A stretch of DNA of 20,705 bases from an uncultured Clostridia bacterium. GTDB taxonomy: Bacteria; Bacillota; Clostridia; Christensenellales; Pumilibacteraceae. This document shows, one piece after another, positions 1 through 6,901 of the stretch (position 1 is its first letter; each line of letters begins with the position of its first letter). Location of the stretch: contig CAMUAL010000030.1 of the NCBI GenBank assembly GCA_947086925.1, positions 1 through 20,705 of the forward strand, read 5' to 3'. The notes beneath the pieces were generated by a model. The model searched no databases, had not been told where the DNA came from, and saw nothing but the letters and a program-made list of their open reading frames with translations. Made by a program: the position numbers and the translations under genes.

Positions 1-11
1 TTGCTTAACAT
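1..11 (-). CDS. spoIIIAH: Start of a downstream gene, probably spoIIIAH (partial)
   Basis: Only the first codons are visible: an ATG at 11-9 reading Met-Leu-Ser and then running off the window. The start is supported by a strong GGAGG Shine-Dalgarno at 24-20, eight bases upstream. It sits 29 bases after the spoIIIAG stop. In the conserved spoIIIA operon the next gene is spoIIIAH, the mother-cell channel protein that binds forespore SpoIIQ, and a Met-Leu start suits it. The assignment rests on operon position; the few residues seen cannot prove it. Confidence 0.5.
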
Positions 12-40
12 TGATATATCCTCCACATTTTTTTATTTAC

Positions 41-562
41 TTATTTCATTGCATACACGTTTACTTTGTTCTGCGATATATTCAGAAGCGCAGATACCGC
101 ATTTATAACATCGAGTTTAACCGCAACATTATTTCCTCCTTGACAAATTATTATTACGCCCAAAGCTTTGGGATAAATTTCTTTAAGCACTATGGGCGAA
201 GATGAGCCTTGCGTTTGAATGATACACGGAGTCGAATTGACGGTTGTACCCGAATTGTTTGTGGCATAAGCAATCACGGTTTCCACACTCGATTCCCAAG
301 TTATTACCGCCTTTACCTTGCCTACGCCGCTCATGCTTTCCAGCGCCGAAACAAGCTCTTGCCGAGTATGTTCGCAATAATTGCTTACCGATGCAGGCGG
401 AGCCGTTTCCGAGGCAGAGGCGGATACTTTGAATTTGGTGGAAAAGTACAACAACAGCATAACGGCTACGGCTACTACCGCAATGACGATTTCGAGATGT
501 TTCTTGGCTTTGAGCGAAGCAATAAATTTTTTGATTTTTGATTCACCTTTCATAGATAACAA
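41..562 (-). CDS. spoIIIAG: SpoIIIAG, stage III sporulation ring protein
   Basis: SpoIIIAG forms a large oligomeric ring in the mother-cell side of the SpoIIIA-SpoIIQ channel that spans the space between mother cell and engulfed forespore. The 173-residue product has a basic N-terminus, one membrane helix at about residues 22-40, then an extracytoplasmic ring-building region with the family-like features SALESMSGVGKVKAVI (71-86) and KALGVIIICQGG (132-143). It is shorter than the roughly 230 residues I recall for Bacillus, and the segment between the two halves of the ring domain (about 98-124) looks contracted. Start choice: AAGGA at 572-568 lies 5 bases before a TTG at 562 but 14 bases before the ATG at 553, so TTG is preferred, giving a 20-base overlap with spoIIIAF. 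The ATG at 553 remains possible. Confidence 0.9.
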   Translation of the reverse strand: MLSMKGESKIKKFIASLKAKKHLEIVIAVVAVAVMLLLYFSTKFKVSASASETAPPASVSNYCEHTRQELVSALESMSGVGKVKAVITWESSVETVIAYATNNSGTTVNSTPCIIQTQGSSSPIVLKEIYPKALGVIIICQGGNNVAVKLDVINAVSALLNISQNKVNVYAMK

Positions 563-1034
563 TTACATCCTTATCAACCGTTAAATACTTTGTAAGCTTT
601 TCGAGTATCAGCTCATACTTATTTATATGCTCGGATTGTCCTACAATGACTACTTGATTCAAATTTATTTTGACTCCCGTTATCACGGGCACGGCAGAAT
701 CGAAATCGCCGTCTATGTATATTTCGCCTATAATTATTCCGTCGTCCGACAAAGCCGATTTAAGCCCGTTTATAAGCGAGGCTTTTTTTACGGCGCGCAT
801 GTTTTCGAGATAGCTTTCGTCTAAATTTATGTCGCCGCCTATTATAAAGCCGTCGGAGCGGCACCCGTTTTTAAACAGCGTCGGAAGCGGCATAATTATA
901 ACCAACACGGTAACCGCCGCAAAAATCGACTTTACGTATTTGTTCATTCTGCCCGACGGCAGAACAAGATCGATAACCGCGCCTATAATCACTATACCGA
1001 GAATGCTGAGTATCCATGCTCCTATTGCGCTCAT
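543..1034 (-). CDS. spoIIIAF: SpoIIIAF, stage III sporulation protein
   Basis: SpoIIIAF is a membrane component of the SpoIIIA channel, with an extracytoplasmic ring-building-type domain. The 163-residue product opens with two membrane helices (about residues 5-25 and 34-52) separated by a short charged turn, followed by a soluble mixed alpha/beta domain of about 110 residues. It is somewhat shorter than the Bacillus protein (about 206 residues). The ATG at 1034 overlaps the spoIIIAE stop in an ATGA, and the gene's own 3' end overlaps spoIIIAG. Identification rests on the two N-terminal helices, the size and the operon position. The sequence itself is weakly conserved in this family. Confidence 0.88.
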   Translation of the reverse strand: MSAIGAWILSILGIVIIGAVIDLVLPSGRMNKYVKSIFAAVTVLVIIMPLPTLFKNGCRSDGFIIGGDINLDESYLENMRAVKKASLINGLKSALSDDGIIIGEIYIDGDFDSAVPVITGVKINLNQVVIVGQSEHINKYELILEKLTKYLTVDKDVIVIYER

Positions 1035-2224
1035 AACGACAAATTCCCCGTGCAGATAATCAGCACCAAAAAGATAAAGTATAAAAATGTAACAGCCAAA
1101 ACGACCGAAATAAGCAAGGTGAGATTTTTTCCGAGCGATGTTATCATAACGCTCATTTTTTCATCGCCGAGCGGCTCGATTATCGCACCCGCAAGTTTCA
1201 GGCTGAGACTTAAAACGATTATTTGTACTATCACGGGCAGTGCAGATACGAACAGCAAGACTATTGCGGTTGTTCCGACAGCGTTTTTAACAAGCACGCT
1301 TCCCGACATAACGAGATTTAAACCGTCGGATAAATAGCCGCCTATAATCGGCACATACTTGCTTATTGCAAATTTTGCGGCACGCAGTGAAATTCCGTCG
1401 TAAACCGATGCCGTAATTCCCTGCACGGCAATAAACGCGCTGAATAAAAAGAACGCAGTGCCGAGCAACCATTTCGACGCGCTTCCGAAAAAGTCGGATA
1501 GCTTACCGAGTTTTACCCCGTCGGTAAGATTTCCTATTGCGGTAAGTACAATCGTAACTATAAACGCCGGAAGTATGAACACGGTAATCAGCTCTGTGAT
1601 TCCGCTTGCGAGAATTGCTATTCCTGGTCTGTATACGGCAACCGACGAGCCCGAACCGACCGCCGTCATAAGCGTAAGCAATATCGGGAAAATTATGTTC
1701 ATTTGCGTTTGCAATCCCTCTATCGCCTGTCGCGCCGCCGATATTACGGTAAATATCTGCGTAAACACTATAACGGTTAATAGCGATATACACGCAAAAT
1801 ACACTATGTTTTGCACCGATTCGGAAGCGAATCTGCCTCGCAACGAGCTCATGAGATTATATGCAACGGCTATTGCTATTACCGACACTATTATGGGCAT
1901 AAAATTCAACACGTTTATTCCGAGTATCCCGAGTATGTACGAAAAAAACGAATTATAGTCCGAACTCAAATTGCCGTTTATTGCCGCTTTTATGCGACTG
2001 ACTATACCTCCCATTCCCATTACCGCAAGCTGAGAATCGGACAAAGTTGCCAAATACGCTTCCAAATCCGCCAAATCGAGCGAGTCGACTATGTTTTCAA
2101 CATTATCGCTCAAATCGCCTTCGGGGTCGGAATTATCGGAAGCAACCGCGGGCGACGAAAACGCAAAAGCCGACAACGACAAATAAATAAGCGTCACGGC
2201 TATAACGAAAAATATCTTTTTCAT
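1031..2224 (-). CDS. spoIIIAE: SpoIIIAE, polytopic stage III sporulation protein
   Basis: SpoIIIAE is the large polytopic membrane subunit of the SpoIIIA channel. The 397-residue product matches the usual length of about 400. It starts with a signal-peptide-like segment (MKKIFFVIAVTLIYLSLSAF, then Ala-rich residues to about 29) and an acidic soluble stretch. It then has multiple membrane helices with the conserved-looking VSRIKAAINGN region and the Gly/Ser-rich TAVGSGSSVAVYRPG segment. The reading frame stays open 92 codons further upstream into spoIIIAD, but that stretch is an out-of-frame read of spoIIIAD. The ATG at 2224, which overlaps the spoIIIAD stop as ATGA and begins the signal peptide, is the start. 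Confidence 0.95.
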   Translation of the reverse strand: MKKIFFVIAVTLIYLSLSAFAFSSPAVASDNSDPEGDLSDNVENIVDSLDLADLEAYLATLSDSQLAVMGMGGIVSRIKAAINGNLSSDYNSFFSYILGILGINVLNFMPIIVSVIAIAVAYNLMSSLRGRFASESVQNIVYFACISLLTVIVFTQIFTVISAARQAIEGLQTQMNIIFPILLTLMTAVGSGSSVAVYRPGIAILASGITELITVFILPAFIVTIVLTAIGNLTDGVKLGKLSDFFGSASKWLLGTAFFLFSAFIAVQGITASVYDGISLRAAKFAISKYVPIIGGYLSDGLNLVMSGSVLVKNAVGTTAIVLLFVSALPVIVQIIVLSLSLKLAGAIIEPLGDEKMSVMITSLGKNLTLLISVVLAVTFLYFIFLVLIICTGNLSL

Positions 2225-2607
2225 AGAAGTATTCCCGCAATCGTATCGAAAAGCAGTGTTACGATAGGTAAAGCCAAAACCATTATAATTAGCTTGCCGC
2301 CGAGTATTATTTTTTCCGCAAGTGCCTTTTGTCCGGAATCTTCCACTATACCTGCCGAAAAATCCGCTATATAACCTATCGAAATTATTTTCATAACAGA
2401 TTTGTAAACCGCCGAGGGAATCCCTGTTTTTTCGGCTATGTTGCCGAGCGTGGCGAATATCTGCGTAAAATAATCCACCAACGAAAGAAGTATAAGACAT
2501 CCGCCCGCAATTCCCACAAGCATTGCTATTTCGCTCTTTTGTTCGCGTAGTAATATTACGGCAAATGCCGTAACTATCCCCATCGCCGAAATTTTAACTA
2601 TATCCAT
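2221..2607 (-). CDS. spoIIIAD: SpoIIIAD, stage III sporulation membrane protein
   Basis: This is a small polytopic membrane protein of the SpoIIIA complex, 128 residues against about 133 in Bacillus. It has hydrophobic segments at about residues 3-20, 28-50 and 100-126, with a conserved central region containing YKSVMKIISIGYIADFSAGI and then VEDSGQKALAEKIILGGKL. These are typical of SpoIIIAD, which is related to SpoIIIAC by sequence. The ATG at 2607 overlaps the end of spoIIIAC by 10 bases. The stop overlaps the spoIIIAE start by 4 bases, so the three reading frames are tightly coupled. Confidence 0.95.
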   Translation of the reverse strand: MDIVKISAMGIVTAFAVILLREQKSEIAMLVGIAGGCLILLSLVDYFTQIFATLGNIAEKTGIPSAVYKSVMKIISIGYIADFSAGIVEDSGQKALAEKIILGGKLIIMVLALPIVTLLFDTIAGILL

Positions 2608-2807
2608 AGGCTGTATAATCCGAATACCGTTTTGAGCGTGTCGAACAGTCCCGCTATCATATCTATTACCATCAACAGGACAATCACCAATCCCGCAAGA
2701 GTCGTAATTGTGGCTATTTCGTCTTTATCCGACTTTTTGAGAACTTGTCCTACGATTGCTGTAATTATTCCAACAGCCGCTATTTTAAAAATTATGTTAA
2801 TATCCAT
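2598..2807 (-). CDS. spoIIIAC: SpoIIIAC, small stage III sporulation membrane protein
   Basis: This is a 69-residue membrane protein with two hydrophobic helices around a short charged loop (KKSDKDEIATITTLAGL), the normal SpoIIIAC plan. Its start reads MDINIIFKIAAVGII, which closely follows the family start. A GTG three codons upstream (2816) is possible, but the ATG at 2807 has a GGGG-type Shine-Dalgarno eight bases upstream and gives the family's usual N-terminus. It lies 13 bases after spoIIIAB and overlaps spoIIIAD by 10 bases. It acts in the mother-cell membrane as part of the channel; its exact biochemical role is not evident from sequence. Confidence 0.93.
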   Translation of the reverse strand: MDINIIFKIAAVGIITAIVGQVLKKSDKDEIATITTLAGLVIVLLMVIDMIAGLFDTLKTVFGLYSLWI

Positions 2808-2820
2808 ACCGAGCACCCCG

Positions 2821-3300
2821 CTAAATTATCAATATGCCTACCGCTATGCCTAAAAGAACGCTTAATTTAAGTCCCACGGTTCCGAGTCTTTTAAACTTTT
2901 CGCTCTCGGACGAATAAATTTCGTTAAAGCGCGATTTATAGTTTTCGAGCCCGAAAATCTGCGTTTCTCCGTCGGTTGCGCCGAGAGAAGAAAAAAAATC
3001 CGATACAAGACGTCGCTCATCCTTTTTAAGCATTTTCGATTTAATATCGGGTTTGGAAAACGGCGATGCGCAAAATTCGGTTATATGCGTGCGCAATTCC
3101 GTTTTATCGTATGCGGCATATTCCGTAAGCACATCCGTTAGCTTTTCTTTTTTAAACGAAATTTCGGCAATCAGAGTGTTTGCGAGATTTATGAGCGACA
3201 TAAAATAATCCACTCTGTGTTTTTTGTTTTTCATGTGCGCAACTCCCATCATAGACGACGCCGTAATACATAAACAGATAATCGCAAGCTTTGTAATCAC
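2821..3300 (-). CDS. spoIIIAB: SpoIIIAB, stage III sporulation protein
   Basis: SpoIIIAB resembles GspF-type inner-membrane platform proteins of secretion systems and partners the SpoIIIAA ATPase. The 159-residue product has an N-terminal hydrophobic helix (about 3-20), a cytoplasmic helical domain rich in Lys and Glu, and a C-terminal helix (about 142-159) preceded by KRLGTVGLKLSVLLG, which matches the family's ending. It starts at a GTG (3300) that overlaps the spoIIIAA stop as GTGA, so translation is probably coupled. It is a few residues shorter than the Bacillus protein (171). Confidence 0.92.
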   Translation of the reverse strand: MITKLAIICLCITASSMMGVAHMKNKKHRVDYFMSLINLANTLIAEISFKKEKLTDVLTEYAAYDKTELRTHITEFCASPFSKPDIKSKMLKKDERRLVSDFFSSLGATDGETQIFGLENYKSRFNEIYSSESEKFKRLGTVGLKLSVLLGIAVGILII

Positions 3301-4235
3301 ACCGCACCTGCCGAGTATATAATATTAAAATCCGCGTCCCTTATCTCCTCCACCGTTCCGGGGCCCTTGCGCAACGATACCACGACGTAACGGTCGAAAA
3401 CCTTGTTACGAAAAATTCCGGCGAACATCGGTTTATCCGAAAGTCTGCGAAAATTTTCCGCATGAACCGACGCAAATACGCTCACTCCGCTCAAAACAGC
3501 ATTTTCCACGGCGTCGGTATCTTCCGCACCGCATAATTCGTCGGTTACGATAATATTCGGTTTAAGAGCGCGTATAGCCCTTATAAACGCAAACTCTTTT
3601 GTGCATCCCGATATTACGTCGGTATTTTTTCCTATGTCGAGCGTCGGTTTTCCGCCGTAAACGGAGGCTATTTCGTCGCGCTCGTCGGCAATAAGCACGT
3701 TTACTATCGGCTTGTCCGACGCCGCTATTCGCGCCATATCGCGCAGTATGGTTGTTTTGCCCGCGCCAGGCGGAGATATGATAAGCGTGCTCGAATAAAC
3801 GTCTCCGTTTTTTACGTAACGTATTATGTCGTCGGCACAGCCTGTTACCTCGTGCGGAATACGTATATCCAAAGCCGTGAAACTTTTAACCGTTTTTATG
3901 CGGTTTCCGTCGAACACCGTTTCACCCGCTATGCCTATTCTTATTCCGCCGTCGAGAGTCAAGTATCCCTGACAAATGCGGTCGTTTACGGCATACAGCG
4001 ATTTATCGCATGCACGTTCCACCGTTTTGAATATGTCTTCCGCAGTAAGTGCAATCGCTCCGCTCGGCAAAGATACCGTACCTGTCGGCGAAAGATAATA
4101 GTAAGACGAGCCGTACCCTACCGTAACAAACGAATTGCTTCTTAATCGGATTTCGTACAGCTTGTCCGCGTTTAAAACCGACACCGCCCGCGCGACATTC
4201 GGCGGTAATATTCTGTTTAATATTACGCTTATCAT
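3297..4235 (-). CDS. spoIIIAA: SpoIIIAA, AAA-type ATPase of the sporulation channel
   Basis: SpoIIIAA is the cytoplasmic ATPase of the SpoIIIA complex, related to type II/IV secretion ATPases. The 312-residue product carries the Walker A loop SPPGAGKTT (154-162), Walker B IIVTDEL (228-234), and the preceding LIADERDEIA region (181-190) conserved in this family. It is the first gene of the spoIIIA operon, behind the efp terminator. The ATG at 4235 is the most upstream in-frame start. The bases before it are AT-rich and contain no convincing Shine-Dalgarno, which is unusual in this window. It overlaps spoIIIAB by 4 bases. Expression in the mother cell under sigma-E is expected from Bacillus. 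Confidence 0.96.
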   Translation of the reverse strand: MISVILNRILPPNVARAVSVLNADKLYEIRLRSNSFVTVGYGSSYYYLSPTGTVSLPSGAIALTAEDIFKTVERACDKSLYAVNDRICQGYLTLDGGIRIGIAGETVFDGNRIKTVKSFTALDIRIPHEVTGCADDIIRYVKNGDVYSSTLIISPPGAGKTTILRDMARIAASDKPIVNVLIADERDEIASVYGGKPTLDIGKNTDVISGCTKEFAFIRAIRALKPNIIVTDELCGAEDTDAVENAVLSGVSVFASVHAENFRRLSDKPMFAGIFRNKVFDRYVVVSLRKGPGTVEEIRDADFNIIYSAGAV

Positions 4236-4294
4236 TTACTATATATTATTAAAGCATAAGCTCGCGTATGACTTTTAAAATAAACGGAAATCTG

Positions 4295-4323
4295 CTTGTA
4301 ACTATCAAAAAATCTGTATATGC
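4295..4323 (-). promoter_or_regulatory. Candidate sigma-E promoter of the spoIIIA operon
   Basis: On the minus strand, GCATATA (4323-4317) matches six of seven positions of the Bacillus sigma-E -35 (KMATATT). After a 14-base spacer, GTTACAAG (4302-4295) shares the central TACAA of the -10 (CATACAHT). Transcription would start near 4288, leaving a leader of about 50 bases. A second -10-like CATAC at 4270-4266 has no matching -35. The location, between the efp terminator and spoIIIAA, is where the promoter must be; the precise match is moderate. Confidence 0.38.
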
Positions 4324-4362
4324 AAATAAAAAGAGTCCGCAACAATAAAGTTACGGACTCTT
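4322..4362 (-). terminator. Intrinsic terminator after efp
   Basis: A hairpin spans 4331-4362: nine perfect pairs (AAGAGTCCG with CGGACTCTT), one mismatch, three more pairs, and a six-base loop. On the minus strand it is followed by a T-rich tract (TTTTTATTT counting the stem end). It begins 24 bases after the efp stop and so ends the pepP-efp transcript before the separately controlled spoIIIA operon. The plus-strand side lacks a good T-run, so it probably terminates in one direction. Confidence 0.88.
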
Positions 4363-4385
4363 GAAAAATATGCCGATTATTACGA

Positions 4386-4946
4386 TTATTTAACGCGCTC
4401 CATGTATGTGCCCGTGCGGGTATCCACGCGAATTTTTTCACCTTGGTTGATAAACAGGGGTACCTGTATGGGGCAACCTGTTTCCAATTTAGCGGGTTTG
4501 TTGCCCGCCTTTGACGTATCGCCCTGAATACCGGGTTCGGTTTCTGCGATTACAAGTTCGACAAAGTTAGGAGGCTCTACCGAAAAAGGCACTCCCTTAT
4601 ACGACTGAATCGAAACCGTCATTTCTTCTTTGATATATTTTAAAGCATCGGCAACAATATCGTAATTAAGCGGCAACATATCGAATGTTTCCAAATCCAT
4701 AAAATAATACAAGCCGTCGTCGTTGTACGAATATTGCATTTCCTTACGCTCTATGTGAGCATTCTCGTATTTGTCGGACGGATTGAAAGTCTGCTCCAAA
4801 ACCTGTCCCGTCATTACGTTTTTGATTTTGGCGCGCACGAATGCCGCCCCTTTGCCCGGTTTTACGTGTTGGAAATCCACGATAACGTACACTTTTCCGT
4901 CTATTTCCACCGTAACGCCTTTTCTGAAATCGCCTGCTGAAACCAT
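4386..4946 (-). CDS. efp: Elongation factor P
   Basis: EF-P binds ribosomes stalled at polyproline stretches and promotes peptide bond formation. The 186-residue product has the full three-domain length. The N-terminal KOW-like domain carries the loop HVKPGKGAAF, with Lys32 at the tip that Bacillus EF-P modifies. The C-terminal OB domain ends with the signature GEKIRVDTRTGTYMERV. The ATG is preceded by AGGAGG (4958-4953), which overlaps the stop of the upstream peptidase gene. It forms a two-gene unit with that peptidase, as in many Firmicutes, and is followed by an intrinsic terminator. No obvious Lys32-modification gene is adjacent. Confidence 0.98.
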   Translation of the reverse strand: MVSAGDFRKGVTVEIDGKVYVIVDFQHVKPGKGAAFVRAKIKNVMTGQVLEQTFNPSDKYENAHIERKEMQYSYNDDGLYYFMDLETFDMLPLNYDIVADALKYIKEEMTVSIQSYKGVPFSVEPPNFVELVIAETEPGIQGDTSKAGNKPAKLETGCPIQVPLFINQGEKIRVDTRTGTYMERVK

Positions 4947-4956
4947 TGTGTTCCTC

Positions 4957-5991
4957 CTATAAATATAAGTTCTTATTGAAATTTGTCAAATTAAGTACAC
5001 CGTCGTCTTTAACGACAACCATATCTTCGATTCTTACGCCGCCGAGTCCGTTTATATATATACCCGGCTCTACGGTTACCACCATATTCGGCTGTAAAAT
5101 CATATCGCTGTTTTCACTCAAACGAGGTTCTTCGTGAATTTCTATGCCCACGCCGTGACCGAGCGAATGCCCAAACTCTTTAAAGTAGCCGTTTGCGCGT
5201 ATATATTCGCGGGCGAGCGAATCCGCTTCGCGCCCCGTCATACCCGCTTTAATATGCTTTAAAGCATAACTTTGCGCCTCCGCAACTATTCCGTGAATAG
5301 CCTTTAATTCGTCGTGAGGAGTGCCGAGAGTAAACGTGCGCGTCATATCCGAACAGTAACCGTCTTTACGTGCTCCGAAATCTATTAAAATCAGTTCGTT
5401 TTTATCGAGTTTTTTATCTGACGGATGATGGTGCGGGTCGGCGGAATTTTCACCGAAAGATACTATATTGTCGAAAGCCAACGAATCCGCCCCGAGCCGT
5501 ATCATTTCGAACATAAGTTCGGCGGAAATCTCGCGCTCGGTTACTCCCGGCTTAATAAGCGGTATTATTTTTCCGAGTGCCTTTTCGGCAATACGTTGCG
5601 AAATCTCGATTTTTTCTATCTCCGCATCGGTTTTTACCATGCGCTTTTCGGCAAGCTCGCCGCTTGCGGGTTTTAATGTAAAATCCGAAAGTGTAGCTTT
5701 AATATCTTTAAATTCGGCAACCGTCAAAAACTTTTCTTCGTAGCCTACGCTTTTTGCATTGAGCCGTTTTAGCTCGCGCGCAATCGTATCGTAAAGCTCG
5801 GAATATTTAACGGTAATAACCGTAAAGTCGGTAAGCGTACTGCGCGCATAGTTTTCATACCTGAAATCGGTAAAAAACAGCTTTTCGTTTTCGGTGAGCA
5901 AAACCACACCGAACGACGTTTCGATTCCGGTAAAATAACCGCGGTTGGCAGGCGACTGTATTATATAAGCGTCTATTTTGTTTTCAAACAT
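4957..5991 (-). CDS. Xaa-Pro aminopeptidase/dipeptidase (M24B family)
   Basis: This is a metallopeptidase that removes residues preceding proline. The 344-residue product has an N-terminal creatinase-type domain (about 1-120) and a C-terminal pita-bread domain. All five dinuclear metal ligands are visible: Asp204 in LIDFGARKDG, Asp215 in YCSDMTRTF, His279 in GHSLGHGVG, Glu308 in VEPGIY and Glu322 in GVRIED. GGAGG lies four bases before the ATG. It heads a bicistron with efp, an arrangement shared with Bacillus yqhT-efp, and has its own strong promoter. The exact substrate (dipeptide or longer) cannot be told from sequence. Confidence 0.95.
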   Translation of the reverse strand: MFENKIDAYIIQSPANRGYFTGIETSFGVVLLTENEKLFFTDFRYENYARSTLTDFTVITVKYSELYDTIARELKRLNAKSVGYEEKFLTVAEFKDIKATLSDFTLKPASGELAEKRMVKTDAEIEKIEISQRIAEKALGKIIPLIKPGVTEREISAELMFEMIRLGADSLAFDNIVSFGENSADPHHHPSDKKLDKNELILIDFGARKDGYCSDMTRTFTLGTPHDELKAIHGIVAEAQSYALKHIKAGMTGREADSLAREYIRANGYFKEFGHSLGHGVGIEIHEEPRLSENSDMILQPNMVVTVEPGIYINGLGGVRIEDMVVVKDDGVLNLTNFNKNLYL

Positions 5992-6017
5992 AATGCCTCC
6001 GATGAAACACTGTTTTT

Positions 6018-6046
6018 ATTATAACACATAAATGCGCACAGTTCAA
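6018..6046 (-). promoter_or_regulatory. Sigma-A promoter for the pepP-efp unit
   Basis: On the minus strand, TTGAAC (6046-6041) and TATAAT (6023-6018) are separated by exactly 17 bases, with a TGT extended -10 element just before TATAAT. Transcription should start near 6011, leaving a leader of about 20 bases that holds the GGAGG of the peptidase gene. The -35 overlaps the stop codon of the upstream TIM-barrel gene. This is the best promoter match in the window. Confidence 0.85.
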
Positions 6047-6897
6047 TCGTTTTTATGAAAGTTTTTCATAATAAGTGCGTCATCGGTTTGCGTGCCGTCC
6101 GACTCGCAAACTATATACGGAGTGAGTTTGTACTCGTCTATCAGCTCGGCAAGCGGCTCGTATTCGGGTCCATATTCCGTGTCGTCGAAAGTAAGATGAC
6201 AAACCTCTCCGCCCGCACCGTACTTTATTTTCGAAAAATGCACGTGCATGTTATAAGCCTTTTCGTCGCCGAGCTCGTCAGCCGTAAGGTCTATAATTCT
6301 GCGATAGTCGTCTTTTGTTTTTATCGCGCCCTGCAAGTAGCAGTTAATGTGCCCGAAATCGTAGCAAGGATACAATCGTGCATCGATTTTGCAAAAACGG
6401 ATAATTTCTTCCACACGACCTATCTGTTTCATTTTACCCATTGTTTCGGGACATATTATATAGTCGGTAAACTGCGAATCGAAAGTATCGTGTACGCGCC
6501 TCATAAGTTTTTCGATGTTGCGTTCGGCATTGTTTACCGCAACTTCGCGCTCCGAATCACCGCAACTTGCGGGATGAAAAACCACGCGCACTCCTCCCAT
6601 TTTTTTAACTGCCGTTACCGACGACAAAATATAACCTATCGACTTTTCAATCATATCGTCGGACGGATTGGCAAAATTAGTATAATAAGGCGCATGCGCA
6701 CTGATTTGTATTCCGTATTTATTGAATTCTTCCTTTATTTTAGCCGCGCTCTCGTCGCCCATTTTAACGCCTCGTCCGAAAGAATATTCGAATGCGTTAA
6801 GTCCGAGCGAACTAAGCCATGCCGCTTCTTCATAGGTGTGCTTATGTCCGCTTGCATAAAATGCGTTTGAATTTCCCGAAGGACCTATCCGTACCAT
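6043..6897 (-). CDS. Endonuclease IV-like TIM-barrel protein
   Basis: This 284-residue protein belongs to the AP endonuclease 2/xylose isomerase-like TIM-barrel superfamily. Candidate metal ligands fall close to the positions of the three-zinc site of E. coli endonuclease IV: His68 (SAHAPYY), His108 (VFHPA), Glu151 (ICPETMG), Asp180 and His183 (CYDFGHI), His218 (NMHVHFSK), His234 and Glu265 (VCESDG). This suggests cleavage at abasic sites, but sugar-phosphate isomerases share the fold. The usual endonuclease IV Asp-x-His pair near residues 229-231 reads differently here (Glu-Val-Cys-His). GGAGGT sits six bases before the ATG, four bases after ribF. A DNA-repair role is likely but unproven. 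Confidence 0.82.
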   Translation of the reverse strand: MVRIGPSGNSNAFYASGHKHTYEEAAWLSSLGLNAFEYSFGRGVKMGDESAAKIKEEFNKYGIQISAHAPYYTNFANPSDDMIEKSIGYILSSVTAVKKMGGVRVVFHPASCGDSEREVAVNNAERNIEKLMRRVHDTFDSQFTDYIICPETMGKMKQIGRVEEIIRFCKIDARLYPCYDFGHINCYLQGAIKTKDDYRRIIDLTADELGDEKAYNMHVHFSKIKYGAGGEVCHLTFDDTEYGPEYEPLAELIDEYKLTPYIVCESDGTQTDDALIMKNFHKND

Positions 6898-6901
6898 AAA
6901 T

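Noticed and set aside
2225..2500. A 92-codon N-terminal extension of spoIIIAE
   Set aside because: It is an out-of-frame read of spoIIIAD, and the ATG at 2224 begins a signal peptide.
6055..6870. A 271-codon open frame on the plus strand opposite the TIM-barrel gene
   Set aside because: The minus-strand frame has a Shine-Dalgarno, operon context and metal-ligand motifs. The plus-strand frame has none of these.
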